Assembly (NCBI GenBank): GCA_029959545.1
Contig: JASCPH010000033.1
Span: 1-36,418 of the forward strand
From: Microbacteriaceae bacterium PS02066
Lineage (GTDB): Bacteria; Actinomycetota; Actinomycetes; Actinomycetales; Microbacteriaceae
DNA: 36,418 nucleotides
Reading direction: 5' to 3'
In this document: positions 17,305 through 26,036 of the stretch, piece by piece
How the letters are laid out: the number at the start of each line of letters is the position of its first letter
Numbering within the stretch: the first letter of the stretch is position 1
Made by a program: the position numbers and the translations under genes
The notes under the pieces: model-generated
Seen by the model: the letters and a program-made list of their open reading frames with translations, nothing else
Told to the model about the DNA's origin: nothing
The model's database searches: none

Positions 17305-19446
17305 ACCGGCGGCTCGCTCCAACGCGGCGCGGATCGCTGCGGTGTACTGCGGCATGAGCGAGTCGACGAAGGTCACCGTGAGGTGGTCCTGGTCGCGGTA
17401 CACGTCCGCACCACCCACCACGGGGAAGCACGTCGAATCGTCGCAGTACACGTCGGTGAAGTCGAGCAGCGTGACCCCGGGTGCGCCGTCCGCGGCCTCG
17501 CGCAGCGGATCCTTCGCGACGAGCACGTCGGACCGCGCACCGTCGCAGGCGGCCGCGTCGCGAGTGCGCAGGCACTTGTTGGGGTCCGTCTCCCACACCG
17601 GGTTGTCGACGACCGTGATGACAGGCACGCCCGCATTCGTCATCTTCGACCACGCCGAGCGGTAGCCCGCCACGGCGGCGTCATAGGAGGAATCGTGCCC
17701 GGCCGACGCGTACGGCGTCGTCGCGAGGGCGGAGGTGAAAACGACGTCCGGCTTCGCGTCCACGAGCGCCTGATCGACCGCGGTACGCCACGCCGAGCAC
17801 GCCGCGCCGAAGGCTCCCGGCGTCGCCAGCGGGGTGTCGTTCCACGGACAGGCACCCTTGAAGAAGGTCACCAGACGCCATCCGTTCGCTTCCGCCATGC
17901 GCTCGAACGTCGACAGCAGCTGGAACGCGTGACTATCGCCGATGAGCGCCACCGTGGGCGCATCCGGCGCATCGGAGCCGAAGGTGCAGCTCACGGGCCG
18001 CGCGTCGTTCAACTGGACGAAGCACTGTTCGTCGGCGGGCTTGTCGACGCCGGCGAACCCCGGTGCCGGGAGGATGGTGCCGGATGCGGGCTTGCCCTGG
18101 CACTCCGGGTCGAGCACGGACTGCGCGCCGAAGCAGGCGGGCGGGTCGGTGCGCAGCTGTTCGAGCTGCGCCACGCCGGCTCGGTAGGCAGGCGCGTTCA
18201 GCGCCCAGGCACCGCCGGCAGTTCCCGCGACCAGCACCATCGCCGCGAGCGACGCCCACAGCGTCACGCGCGGACGTCGGGAGGTGAGCTTCCGCCAAGA
18301 CCGCACCGGGTCTTCGACGAACTTCTTGGTGAGCCACGCGAGCACGAAGCAGATCGCCAGCAACGCGACCCGGTGGTAGATGCTCAGCCCCCAGAAGGGC
18401 ACCGAGGGCGCGATGATGATCAGCGGCCAGTGCCAGAGATAGAGCGAGTAGGAGATGTCGCCGGTGAACCGCATCGGCGCGATCGACAGGATGCGGGTCG
18501 GGTACCACCATCGGGCGGAGTTGGAAGCCGCGATCACCGCGGCCGCTCCGAGCGCCGGCAGCAGCGCCGCATAGCCGGGGAAGGGCGTCGAGGAGTCGAA
18601 CCGGAAGGCCGTGTAGACGAGTGCTGCGATACCGGCCCAGCCGAGCACGAAGCTCGCCGCCGCGTTGCGCACGCGCAGCGCGGGCACGAGCGCCACCATG
18701 GCGCCGAGGCCGAACTCCCACATCCGACCGAAGGTCACGAAGTACGCCGGCGCGGGATCGTTCAGGGTCAAGACGATGCAGAACACGAGGGATGCGGCGC
18801 TCACCGCGCCCAGCGCGATCAGGATGGCCCGACGGCGACGCCCGGCGAAGAAGCGGACGCCGATCCATGCCGCAAGGAGCATGATGAGCGGCCAGAGCAC
18901 GTAGAACTGCTCCTCGAGCGACAGCGACCAGTAGTGCTGCACCATCGCCGGCTCACCCGAGTTGCCCAGGTAGTCGGCGGACGTCAAGGCGAGGTACCAG
19001 TTCTCGACGTAGAAGGTCGACGCGATGATCTCGCTGACTTCCCGTTGCAGCCCCGAGATGGGCATGAGGTACGGGGATGCGGCGACGATGGCGCAGAAGA
19101 GCAGAACGAGAAGCGACGCCGGGAGGAGGCGGCGCGCCCGCCGGGCCCAGAACTGCGCCAAGCGCACGGTTCCGGTGGCCGTCAGTTCGCGCATCAGATG
19201 GCCCGTGATCAGGAAGCCCGAGATCACGAAGAAGACGTCGACACCGACGTAGCCGCCGGGGATCCGCCCCGGCCAGAAGTGGTAGAGCACGACCAGAAGC
19301 ACGGCGATCGCACGCAGGCCCTGCACATGAGGGATGAAGCGCGAAGGCTCCGCGTGCTCGGGCGACGCCGTTCTCGGCTGGCGGCGGCGCAGGCGCGCAG
19401 GCTCATCGAGGTTCTGCGGTGTCCGGGCGGGGTCTGAGGCTGACAC
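17302..19446 (-). CDS. Membrane acyltransferase 3 with C-terminal SGNH domain (OafA/YrhL type)
   Basis: 714-aa protein. After a ~40-residue basic cytoplasmic tail comes an acyltransferase-3 domain (about residues 40-385) with some ten membrane segments and the usual motifs GLRAIAVLLVVLYH, GGYVGVDVFFVISGFLI and the SLSLEEQFYVLWP loop. A periplasmic-type SGNH hydrolase domain follows from about 470, with the catalytic GDSH in VALIGDSHAFQL. Proteins of this design move acetyl or other acyl groups onto surface glycans or peptidoglycan; the acceptor here is unknown. The start is the GTG at 19446, six bases after TAACGT (leaderless). Confidence 0.93.
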   Translation of the reverse strand: MSASDPARTPQNLDEPARLRRRQPRTASPEHAEPSRFIPHVQGLRAIAVLLVVLYHFWPGRIPGGYVGVDVFFVISGFLITGHLMRELTATGTVRLAQFWARRARRLLPASLLVLLFCAIVAASPYLMPISGLQREVSEIIASTFYVENWYLALTSADYLGNSGEPAMVQHYWSLSLEEQFYVLWPLIMLLAAWIGVRFFAGRRRRAILIALGAVSAASLVFCIVLTLNDPAPAYFVTFGRMWEFGLGAMVALVPALRVRNAAASFVLGWAGIAALVYTAFRFDSSTPFPGYAALLPALGAAAVIAASNSARWWYPTRILSIAPMRFTGDISYSLYLWHWPLIIIAPSVPFWGLSIYHRVALLAICFVLAWLTKKFVEDPVRSWRKLTSRRPRVTLWASLAAMVLVAGTAGGAWALNAPAYRAGVAQLEQLRTDPPACFGAQSVLDPECQGKPASGTILPAPGFAGVDKPADEQCFVQLNDARPVSCTFGSDAPDAPTVALIGDSHAFQLLSTFERMAEANGWRLVTFFKGACPWNDTPLATPGAFGAACSAWRTAVDQALVDAKPDVVFTSALATTPYASAGHDSSYDAAVAGYRSAWSKMTNAGVPVITVVDNPVWETDPNKCLRTRDAAACDGARSDVLVAKDPLREAADGAPGVTLLDFTDVYCDDSTCFPVVGGADVYRDQDHLTVTFVDSLMPQYTAAIRAALERAAG

Positions 19447-19452
19447 CCTCCG

Positions 19453-19458
19453 ACGTTA
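19453..19458 (-). promoter_or_regulatory. Leaderless-type -10 box of the acyltransferase gene
   Basis: TAACGT on the minus strand, six bases before the GTG at 19446. Confidence 0.6.
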
Positions 19459-19525
19459 GCCGCAGGTTCCCCGGATTCCCGTCTGCGGCACGATGTCCGA
19501 TCGTGTGAGCCCAGCCTCATCTTGC

Positions 19526-19553
19526 TTGCGGAATTTCTCCGGCTGGCTAGCGT
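19526..19553 (+). promoter_or_regulatory. Promoter of dps
   Basis: TTGCGG (19526-19531) and TAGCGT (19548-19553) with a 16-base spacer give a start about 35 bases before the dps ATG. Confidence 0.55.
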
Positions 19554-19594
19554 TTGATCCAGCAGATGCGACTGCCCCAACGGAAGGCTTTGTC

Positions 19595-20080
19595 ATGACG
19601 AAGAACCAGACCATCCCCGCCAGCGCTGCCGACCCGACCGTCGCCGCCGGAGCCGCGCAGTTCCTCACCCCCGTCACCCTCGGCCTGCAGGCCCTCGCCG
19701 TCACCGGCAAGCAGGCGCACTGGAACGTGCGCGGCGCGAACTTCATCGCGATCCACGAGCTCCTGGACTCCGTCGTGGAGCACGCGCAGGGCTGGGCCGA
19801 CGAGACCGCCGAGCGTATCGTCGCCCTGGGTCTGCCGGTGGATGCGCGCCTGTCCACGATCGCTGCGAAGGTGGCGCCCTCGTCGGTGCCTGCCGGCTTC
19901 ACGCAGTGGGACGACATGATCCGTCACATCGTCGCCGACATCGACACGATCATCGTCGACGTCCAGACGGCGATCGACGGCCTGGACGAGATCGACCTCA
20001 CGAGCCAGGACATCGTCATCGGTATCCGTGCCGGCCTCGAGAAGGACCGCTGGTTCCTCTCGGCCCACCTCGCCGAGTAA
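19595..20080 (+). CDS. dps: Dps, ferritin-like DNA-protection protein
   Basis: 161-aa protein forming 12-mers that oxidise and store Fe(II) with hydrogen peroxide and shield DNA in stress. The ferroxidase ligands are in KQAHWNVRG and the helix that follows (EHAQGWADETAERI). The ATG at 19595 has GGAAGG eight bases upstream; the frame is open 34 codons further, but that part overlaps the promoter. It is a single-gene unit with its own promoter and a strong terminator. Confidence 0.97.
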   Translation: MTKNQTIPASAADPTVAAGAAQFLTPVTLGLQALAVTGKQAHWNVRGANFIAIHELLDSVVEHAQGWADETAERIVALGLPVDARLSTIAAKVAPSSVPAGFTQWDDMIRHIVADIDTIIVDVQTAIDGLDEIDLTSQDIVIGIRAGLEKDRWFLSAHLAE

Positions 20081-20088
20081 GCGGACCG

Positions 20089-20133
20089 CACGACAAGACC
20101 CCCGCCCTCCGAGAAGGCGGGGGTCTTGTCGTG
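20089..20133. terminator. Bidirectional terminator between dps and the flavin reductase gene
   Basis: A perfect 18-bp stem (20089-20106 with 20116-20133) with a 9-base loop lies between two convergent genes. It probably serves both. Confidence 0.85.
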
Positions 20134-20140
20134 AAAGGGG

Positions 20141-20722
20141 TCAGTCGATCCGCGAGTGGTCGCCGAGCCGGTGCCACGAGCGGTTGTGGTAAACCAGCGC
20201 GTCGCCGTGTTCGCCCGGCTGCACGTCCCGGTTGATGCCGGACTGCAGGGCGTGGGCAGCGATGACGGTGGATCCTCCCGCGTTCATGCGCTCGATGATG
20301 GCGCAGCGCACCCAGGCCCGGACGCCGTTGTAGACGGGCTCGCCTGTGACCAGGCGGCTCCAGCTCTCGGTGTCAGCGAAGCGGTCGATGCCGCTGGTCG
20401 ATGCGAGCTTCGCGACACCGAGGTCGTCGCTGTCGAGCAGGTGGACCACGACGGTATCGGCCGCGAGGATCGCGGGGGTGGCCGACGACAGAGCGGAGAC
20501 GGAGAAGATCAGCAGCGGCGGCTCCGCGCTCACCGACGAGACCGAGGTGGCGGTCAGCGCGACGGGGCCCTCCGGTCCTTCAGCAGTGATGACCGCAACG
20601 CCGCCGGGGTGGCCGCGGAACAGTGCCTTGAACTCGTCCGGCGACAGCGACGCGCCGGCGAAACGGTCGCGCTCGGCGCCGTGCTCGCCGAGCGGGTTCG
20701 ACAGGGGTGCGGGAGTGGTCAT
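20141..20722 (-). CDS. Flavin reductase domain protein
   Basis: 193-aa FMN-binding split-barrel protein of the flavin reductase/DIM6 family. It has the FRGHPGGVAVITAE entry strand (about residues 35-48) and the VALTATSVSSVS flavin-binding motif with the following PPLLIFSV. Such proteins use NAD(P)H to supply reduced flavin to a monooxygenase, or act alone. The ATG at 20722 is six bases after TAGCGT (leaderless). The FAD oxidoreductase lies upstream on the same strand; a functional pairing is possible but unproven. Confidence 0.9.
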   Translation of the reverse strand: MTTPAPLSNPLGEHGAERDRFAGASLSPDEFKALFRGHPGGVAVITAEGPEGPVALTATSVSSVSAEPPLLIFSVSALSSATPAILAADTVVVHLLDSDDLGVAKLASTSGIDRFADTESWSRLVTGEPVYNGVRAWVRCAIIERMNAGGSTVIAAHALQSGINRDVQPGEHGDALVYHNRSWHRLGDHSRID

Positions 20723-20728
20723 ACTTCG

Positions 20729-20734
20729 ACGCTA
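20729..20734 (-). promoter_or_regulatory. Leaderless-type -10 box of the flavin reductase gene
   Basis: TAGCGT on the minus strand, six bases before the ATG at 20722. Confidence 0.6.
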
Positions 20735-20783
20735 CGACTTTCATGTTTCGGTCAGGGCACGTGGCGACACACAGCGCAACGCA

Positions 20784-21902
20784 TCATCCGGCGATCGCCA
20801 CCTCGGGCGCGTCCAGCACGCCGTCCGCCATCAGCTGGCGCACGGCGGAGCGCCCGGCCCGGTTGGCGCCGACCGTGGACTGCGAGGGCCCGTAGCCGAT
20901 GAGGAACAGCCGCGGCTCGTCCAGCGCGCGTGAGTCCTCGACCCGGATACCGCCGGCCGGTGTCCGCAGCCGAAGCGGCGCGAGGTGGTCGAGAGCGGGG
21001 CGGAAGCCCGTCGCCCAGAGGATCACGTCGGCAGGTTCCAGGGTGCCGTCGGGCATCCGTACGCCGTCGGGCTCGATCGCGCGGAACATCGGATGCCGCA
21101 CGAGCACACCCCGCCGCTCGGCTTCGCGCGCCCACGGGGTCCAGTGCATCCCGGTGACAGAGATGACGCTGCCGGCGGGAAGCCCCTGGCGCACCCGCTC
21201 CTCGACGCCGGCGATCGCCGCGACACGCGCAGGGATGTCGAACTCGTCGTCGCGCCAGTCCGGCTCGCGCCGGGTGACCCAGAACGTGTCCGCCACACGT
21301 GAGATCTCCTCCAGCAGTTGCACCCCCGACACGCCGGCGCCGACGATCACCACGCGCTTGCCCGCGAACTGCTCCGCGGAGACGTAGTCGTGCACGTGCA
21401 GCTGCGTGCCGCGGAAGCTCTCACGCCCCGGCACCGCCGGCCAATGCGGACGCGTCCAGGTACCCGTCGCATTGATCACGTATCTCGCCGAGAAGCTCCC
21501 CGCATCCGCGTCGAGCCGCAACCGCTCCCCGTCACGCGAGACCGCCCGGGCGCGAACGGGGCGTCGCACCCGGAGGTCGAAGCGTTCCTCGTACGCGGCG
21601 AAGTACGGCGGGAGCACATCGCGGCTGGACGACGCGGGATCGGCCGGCGGAACCGGGAAGCCGGGGAGCTCGTGGATACCGTTCACGGTCGCCATCCGCA
21701 GCGACTCCCACCGCTGCTGCCATGCCCCGCCCGGCGCGGATTCGGCGTCGAGTACCACGAAGCTCCTCGCATCGCGGGCCGGTGCATCGAGGGGGCGGAA
21801 CCCCCGACGGTGCAGGTGGTACGCGGCGGAGAGTCCCGCCTGACCGGCTCCGATGACCACGACATCCACGGGCACGCCGACGGTGGGATCGGATGCGGTC
21901 AT
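20784..21902 (-). CDS. FAD-dependent oxidoreductase, flavin monooxygenase-like
   Basis: 372-aa soluble flavoprotein. The FAD-binding motif GAGQAG is at about residues 18-23, the NAD(P)-binding motif GAGVSG lies near the middle, and between them FRGTQLHVHDY matches the FxGxxxHxxxY fingerprint of flavin monooxygenases and Baeyer-Villiger enzymes. ATGF near the C-terminus is also typical. It resembles the CzcO/YdhS-like oxidoreductases; the substrate is unknown. No good Shine-Dalgarno sequence precedes the ATG at 21902. Its neighbours are a flavin reductase downstream and an epimerase-like gene upstream on the same strand. Confidence 0.88.
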   Translation of the reverse strand: MTASDPTVGVPVDVVVIGAGQAGLSAAYHLHRRGFRPLDAPARDARSFVVLDAESAPGGAWQQRWESLRMATVNGIHELPGFPVPPADPASSSRDVLPPYFAAYEERFDLRVRRPVRARAVSRDGERLRLDADAGSFSARYVINATGTWTRPHWPAVPGRESFRGTQLHVHDYVSAEQFAGKRVVIVGAGVSGVQLLEEISRVADTFWVTRREPDWRDDEFDIPARVAAIAGVEERVRQGLPAGSVISVTGMHWTPWAREAERRGVLVRHPMFRAIEPDGVRMPDGTLEPADVILWATGFRPALDHLAPLRLRTPAGGIRVEDSRALDEPRLFLIGYGPSQSTVGANRAGRSAVRQLMADGVLDAPEVAIAG

Positions 21903-21941
21903 GCTCTCGTCAACGCCCGCGCCGCACGGTGCATTCCACGC

Positions 21942-22586
21942 TCAGACGGACAGCGCCTCGGCGATCGGCGTGTCGCCCGCTCCGAAGCGGATCGTGCGTC
22001 GAACGGTCACAGGATCGGCGAGGGTCGCGGCGATCACCGCGGCGACATCGGCACGGGAAACCTCTCCCCGTCCCGTCGGCTCGGTGGTGATGCGCCCCGT
22101 CGCCTCATCCGAGGTCAGGGTCCCGGGCCCGAGCACGGTCCACTCGAGGGAGCTTCGCCGCAGGTGCTCGTCAGCCGCAAGCTTCGCGTCTGCGTAGGGG
22201 AAGAACGAGTCGGAGGGGTCGATCCCGTGATCCGGCGAGGAGCCGATCCACGAGACCATCACGAAGCGCGAGGTGCCGGCCGCCGCCGCCGCATCCGTGG
22301 CGCGGATGGCGGCGTCGCGATCGACGGCGTAGGTTCGGGTCGCGTCGCCTCCCCCGGCGCCCGCCGACCACACGACGGCGTCGTAGCCGGCGAAGGCATC
22401 GGACAGCGACTTGGTGTCTGCGGCGGCGACATCCAGGACCAGCGGGCTCGCCCCCGACGCGCGCACGTCGTCGGCGTGATCCGGGTTGCGCACCACGGAG
22501 GTGACCTCGTCGCCGCGCGCTGCGAGCAGGGGCGCCAGCAGGAGAGCGATCTTGCCGTGTCCACCGATGATGAGGATGCGAGACAT
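21942..22586 (-). CDS. NAD(P)-binding epimerase-like protein (atypical SDR)
   Basis: 214-aa Rossmann protein of the NAD(P)H-binding (NmrA/YwnB-like) SDR group. The dinucleotide motif is IIGGHGKIA (residues 6-14), and a YADAK segment resembles the YxxxK active site. The substrate is unknown. AAAGGACGG lies just before the ATG. It follows the YchJ-type gene by 33 bases on the same strand and may be cotranscribed with it. Confidence 0.88.
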   Translation of the reverse strand: MSRILIIGGHGKIALLLAPLLAARGDEVTSVVRNPDHADDVRASGASPLVLDVAAADTKSLSDAFAGYDAVVWSAGAGGGDATRTYAVDRDAAIRATDAAAAAGTSRFVMVSWIGSSPDHGIDPSDSFFPYADAKLAADEHLRRSSLEWTVLGPGTLTSDEATGRITTEPTGRGEVSRADVAAVIAATLADPVTVRRTIRFGAGDTPIAEALSV

Positions 22587-22619
22587 GTTCCGTCCTTTCG
22601 CGTCGTGAGGTGTCCCAGC

Positions 22620-23030
22620 CTACGTAGCGGGCTCCGAGAGCGGGCCGGGTGGATCGAGGACACCGTCGAGATACCACCACCGGGCGCTCTGCTTCACGAA
22701 CCGACTGCGTTCGTGAAGCACACCCGATGAAGAACCCTCGCGCCACGCCGCACGAAACTCCACGGTGCCCTTGCGGTCGTCCGGTGAGCCGCCCGTCGCG
22801 TCGAGGACGGTGAGGCCCAGCCAGCGCACATCACGGTCGAGGGTCAGCTCCGACGGTCGCGTGCCTGGATGCCAGGTGTCGATGAGATAGTCCGCGTCCA
22901 GACGGACGAACGCCGTGTAACGCGAACGCATGAGCGCCTCGGCCGTCAGCGGGGGCGTGCCCGCCAGGGCAGGACCGCAGCATCCGTCGAAAGAGCGCCC
23001 ACTGTCGCACGGGCATGGCCGATCGTCCAT
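22620..23030 (-). CDS. YchJ family protein with SEC-C zinc motif
   Basis: 136-aa protein. The N-terminal CPCDSGRSFDGCCG (residues 6-19) is a SEC-C zinc-binding motif, followed by the YchJ core with ALMRSRYTAFV and a WxxLxV segment of the NTF2-like fold. The role is unknown; SEC-C zinc motifs of SecA bind SecB and ribosomes. The start at 23030 is chosen because the SEC-C motif is always N-terminal; the open frame upstream to 23384 overlaps the divergent VOC gene. Upstream GAGGAT could be either a Shine-Dalgarno sequence or a weak -10 of the leaderless type. Confidence 0.9.
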   Translation of the reverse strand: MDDRPCPCDSGRSFDGCCGPALAGTPPLTAEALMRSRYTAFVRLDADYLIDTWHPGTRPSELTLDRDVRWLGLTVLDATGGSPDDRKGTVEFRAAWREGSSSGVLHERSRFVKQSARWWYLDGVLDPPGPLSEPAT

Positions 23031-23119
23031 CCGACGATCCTCGCCCGGTCGTGGATCCGACGCAATATTCGCCGCCGAGCAGACGTTGAAGAGTGTGAGA
23101 ACCCGAACGAAGGCACACC

Positions 23120-24043
23120 ATGAACGACGCACCCGCCCCTCCCGCTGCGGAACTCCTGCCCGATGACACGGCCATGGATGCCGTGACCCTTCGTGTCGGG
23201 GACCTCGAGAAGATGACGGGCTTCTATGGTTCCGCCCTCGCACTGCAGCCCATCGAGGAACGTGCCCGTGGGCGCGAGGTCCATCGCGTGCTCGGGCGCG
23301 GCGGCGTCGCCATGGTGCGCCTCGTGCACACACCGGAGCTGCCCCTTGCCGCGCCCGGCTCCGCGGGACTCTTCCACACCGCATTCCTGTTCGACGACGC
23401 AGCCACGCTGGCCGCCACCGTCTACCGGACGGCGCAGGACGGCCGCGCGCAGTTCACCGGATCGAGTGACCACCTCGTCAGCGAGGCGTTCTACTTCACG
23501 GATCCCGAGGGCAACGGCATCGAGCTGTACACCGACCGGTCGCGCGACCTCTGGCGTCACGTCGACGGGGAGGTGCAGATGGACACGTTGTTCCTGGACC
23601 CGAACGAGTACCTGCGCACGCACCTCACGCAAGAGGCTCTGGATCGTGTGTCGGCCGAACCAGGCCGGGTCGGACACGTCCATCTCCAGGTGGGCGACAT
23701 CGCTCCCGCGCGTCGGTTCTACGTCGACGCGCTCGGGTTCGCGCCCTCGTTCACCGCGATACCCACGGCACTGTTCGCATCGGCCGGCGGATATCACCAT
23801 CATGTCGCGATGAACACCTGGAACAGCGCGGGCGCGGGACCCCGGGCAGCGAGCCTCGGACTGGGCGAGCTGGCGCTGGCTGTCGCCGATCGTTCGGCGC
23901 TCGACGCGCTGACCGACCGGTTGCGTCGCTCGAGCTTCTCCTTCGACGACGAGGGTCACGCGATCACGGCGCACGACCCGTGGGGTACGCGGGTGACGGT
24001 GACGATCGGCGGCACGAGCACGGACGAGCTGCTGACACGGTGA
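23120..24043 (+). CDS. Two-domain VOC protein (catechol-2,3-dioxygenase/CatE-like)
   Basis: 307-aa protein made of two vicinal-oxygen-chelate domains (about residues 18-145 and 180-300). Candidate metal ligands in the first domain are HTAFL and GIELY; the second has GHVHLQV and a GGYHHHVAMN strand but ends in a TRVTVT strand without the final Glu. This matches the Bacillus CatE/YfiE type, annotated as catechol 2,3-dioxygenase or glyoxalase; activity is not certain. GAAGG lies six bases before the ATG. It is divergent from the YchJ gene with 89 bases between. Confidence 0.9.
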   Translation: MNDAPAPPAAELLPDDTAMDAVTLRVGDLEKMTGFYGSALALQPIEERARGREVHRVLGRGGVAMVRLVHTPELPLAAPGSAGLFHTAFLFDDAATLAATVYRTAQDGRAQFTGSSDHLVSEAFYFTDPEGNGIELYTDRSRDLWRHVDGEVQMDTLFLDPNEYLRTHLTQEALDRVSAEPGRVGHVHLQVGDIAPARRFYVDALGFAPSFTAIPTALFASAGGYHHHVAMNTWNSAGAGPRAASLGLGELALAVADRSALDALTDRLRRSSFSFDDEGHAITAHDPWGTRVTVTIGGTSTDELLTR

Positions 24044-24060
24044 TGCGGCGCGCCGCCACG

Positions 24061-24066
24061 TACCCT
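24061..24066 (+). promoter_or_regulatory. Leaderless-type -10 box of the small membrane protein gene
   Basis: TACCCT, six bases before the GTG at 24073. Confidence 0.6.
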
Positions 24067-24072
24067 GAACGG

Positions 24073-24561
24073 GTGGCCTCCGACACTGACACCCTCCGCT
24101 TCGTCACCCCGCGCGGACGCCTGCTCGTGCTCGCGGCTGTGTGCGCCGTGATCACCGCCATGGGCGCGGTCATCGTCATCCTCAACATCGACAACACGCC
24201 CAGCCTGCTGCTCGGCGTCGCGGTCGTCGGCATCTTCGGGCTGGGCGGCGGATTCTCGCTGATCGGCCAGTTCCGAAACGCGACCGTGCTGCGAGCAGAT
24301 GCCGAGGGCATCCGGGTCGCACGTATGGGCGCGGCACCGTGGGGCGACGTCGATCGGATCGCCACCACCGCCAAGGGAGAGCTCGGCATCCGGATGCGCC
24401 GCACCGAGGCTCTCCTCGCCGGCGCGCACAACAGCCACACACGCGAGAGCCTGCGGGCGCAGCGGGAGCGCAGCGGCGGATACGACCTGACCTTCACCGC
24501 GCACGACCTCGGGTGCCCGCCCTCGGATGCCGCACGGTCGCTGCGCGCGCTCCAGCCCTGA
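24073..24561 (+). CDS. Small membrane protein with PH-like C-terminal half
   Basis: 162-aa protein with two membrane segments (about residues 14-36 and 41-62) and a soluble C-terminal half whose strand pattern (VLRADAEGIRVARMG, PWGDVDRIA) recalls bacterial PH domains. The function is unknown. The start is the GTG at 24073, set six bases after TACCCT; an ATG 31 codons upstream lies in the VOC gene. Its TGA overlaps the ATG of the transporter gene (TGATG), so the two are translationally coupled. Confidence 0.78.
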   Translation: MASDTDTLRFVTPRGRLLVLAAVCAVITAMGAVIVILNIDNTPSLLLGVAVVGIFGLGGGFSLIGQFRNATVLRADAEGIRVARMGAAPWGDVDRIATTAKGELGIRMRRTEALLAGAHNSHTRESLRAQRERSGGYDLTFTAHDLGCPPSDAARSLRALQP

Positions 24562-25595
24562 TGGCCCGCCTCTCGCTCCCGGTCACGGTGCGCGCGACAC
24601 AGCGCGCACCGCTTCTGCTGGTCGTCAAGTCGGCCGTCGCGACCGTGGCGGCATGGCTGCTCGCCCAGTGGCTCATTCCGGGCCCGCCGCCGGTGTTCGC
24701 GGCGATCGCCGCCGTCCTGGTGGTCCAACCGAGCCTGAACCAGTCGTTCACCCGCGCGATCGAACGATCCGTCGGCGTCATCGCCGGTGTCCTGCTCGCC
24801 TCCGCCCTCGGCCTCGCCTTCGGGAACGGCACGTGGGTCGTGCTGCTCGCCGCATGCGCGGGGCTCCTGGTCGCCTGGGCGCTGCGCCTGTCCCCCACCG
24901 CCTCCACGCAGATCGCGATCAGCGCCATCCTCGTGCTCTCGCTGGGTCCGGCCACCCCCGACTACGCGCTCGATCGCATCCTGGAGACCTTGCTGGGTGC
25001 GGCCATCGGCTTCGTCGTCAACATCGCCATCGTCCCTCCCGTGGCGATCGCCCCGGCCCGCGAGGCTACCGATCGACTGTCGACGGAACTGGCCGCATCC
25101 CTGGACCGACTCGCGGACGCACTCGAGACGCAGCGTTCCCCGGGCGAGCTGGAGGCGCTGATGGTCGAGGCGCGGCTCCTGCGCCCGATGCGGGATGCGG
25201 CGGAGCGCGCGATCGGCGGCGGAGCGGAATCGCTCGCGCTCAATCCCCGCAGCCGGCGGCATCGCACGGAGCTCGCCGAACTCAGGGACCGCCTGGATCT
25301 CTACACGCCGATCGTGACGCAGGTCACAGGCATGACACGTGCCGTGTACGACCATTACGCGCCGGAGATCGTCACCGACCCCCAGGTCCGAGCCCTCGCG
25401 GAGCAGATGCGCCGCGCGGCGCACGACCTGGAGCGCACCCGCGGTTCGCAGGCGGCACCGATCGACGAGCCGCCCGCGCTCACCACGCCGCTGCAGATCG
25501 CTCGTCCGCCCTCCGCGCACTGGGTCCTCATCGGCTCACTGCTGGAGGATCTGCACCGCATCCACCACAGCCTCACGGAACGCGAGGACGCCTAG
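24561..25595 (+). CDS. Aromatic acid exporter (ArAE/FUSC) family membrane protein
   Basis: 344-aa protein with about six membrane segments packed into residues 15-165 (VVKSAVATVAAWLLAQWLIP onwards) and a long cytoplasmic helical C-terminus (about 170-340). This is the half-size ArAE_1/FUSC design linked to export of aromatic acids, with substrate unknown here. The motif PPPVFAAIAAVLVVQPS is typical. It starts in a TGATG overlap with the upstream gene. The last 60 bases overlap the convergent zinc-finger gene. Confidence 0.88.
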   Translation: MARLSLPVTVRATQRAPLLLVVKSAVATVAAWLLAQWLIPGPPPVFAAIAAVLVVQPSLNQSFTRAIERSVGVIAGVLLASALGLAFGNGTWVVLLAACAGLLVAWALRLSPTASTQIAISAILVLSLGPATPDYALDRILETLLGAAIGFVVNIAIVPPVAIAPAREATDRLSTELAASLDRLADALETQRSPGELEALMVEARLLRPMRDAAERAIGGGAESLALNPRSRRHRTELAELRDRLDLYTPIVTQVTGMTRAVYDHYAPEIVTDPQVRALAEQMRRAAHDLERTRGSQAAPIDEPPALTTPLQIARPPSAHWVLIGSLLEDLHRIHHSLTEREDA

Positions 25596-25967
25596 GAGAG
25601 GCCAGCGGCCGCGCTCGGCGCACGGAACGCACAGCGTGGCCGTCGGACGCACGAGAAGACGGCCGACCGGAATATCGCGCCCGCACGACGCGCATACCCC
25701 GAAGGTGCCCTCCTCCAGTCGGTGCAGGGCATCGTCGACCTCTTCGATCTCGGCGGCTGCCGCACGACGCAGCCCCTCCAGCCGGGACCACTCGTCGCTG
25801 AGCGTGGCGCCCTCGGGGTCGTGCTCGTCGTCGGCGCCCGCAGGATCGTTGCGGGCGTCCTGCACGCTACGGATGGCCTCACCCCGCGCCGTCAGGCGCG
25901 CCGACGCGTCGCGGCGCAACGACGTCAGCAGCTCCACGAACACGGCGGGGTCGATCTGGTCATTCAC
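25536..25967 (-). CDS. TraR/DksA-type zinc-finger protein
   Basis: 143-aa protein: a helical coiled-coil half (residues 1-85, rich in Arg, Glu and Ala), LHRLEEGTFGVC at the junction, then a C4 zinc finger, CASC-(17 residues)-CVPC. DksA/TraR proteins bind the RNA polymerase secondary channel; actinobacterial versions such as this mostly have no known role, and the DxxDxA tip motif is not obvious. The start is the GTG at 25967, six bases after CATGAT. The 3' end overlaps the transporter gene by 60 bases. Confidence 0.88.
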   Translation of the reverse strand: MNDQIDPAVFVELLTSLRRDASARLTARGEAIRSVQDARNDPAGADDEHDPEGATLSDEWSRLEGLRRAAAAEIEEVDDALHRLEEGTFGVCASCGRDIPVGRLLVRPTATLCVPCAERGRWPLLGVLAFREAVVDAVQILQQ

Positions 25968-25973
25968 ACGCCC

Positions 25974-25979
25974 ATCATG
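25974..25979 (-). promoter_or_regulatory. Leaderless-type -10 box of the zinc-finger gene
   Basis: CATGAT on the minus strand, six bases before the GTG at 25967. Confidence 0.5.
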
Positions 25980-25985
25980 CCCGGA

Positions 25986-26010
25986 ATCACCGTGAATCCG
26001 AGAGGCTGGA
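25986..26010. repeat. 25-bp imperfect direct repeat, copy 2
   Basis: 21 of 25 bases match 26053-26077. On the minus strand both copies encode versions of QPL-x-FTV, the end of the lipoprotein remnant. Confidence 0.6.
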
Positions 26011-26036
26011 CTTCGACCGCATGATCGTTCACAGGC

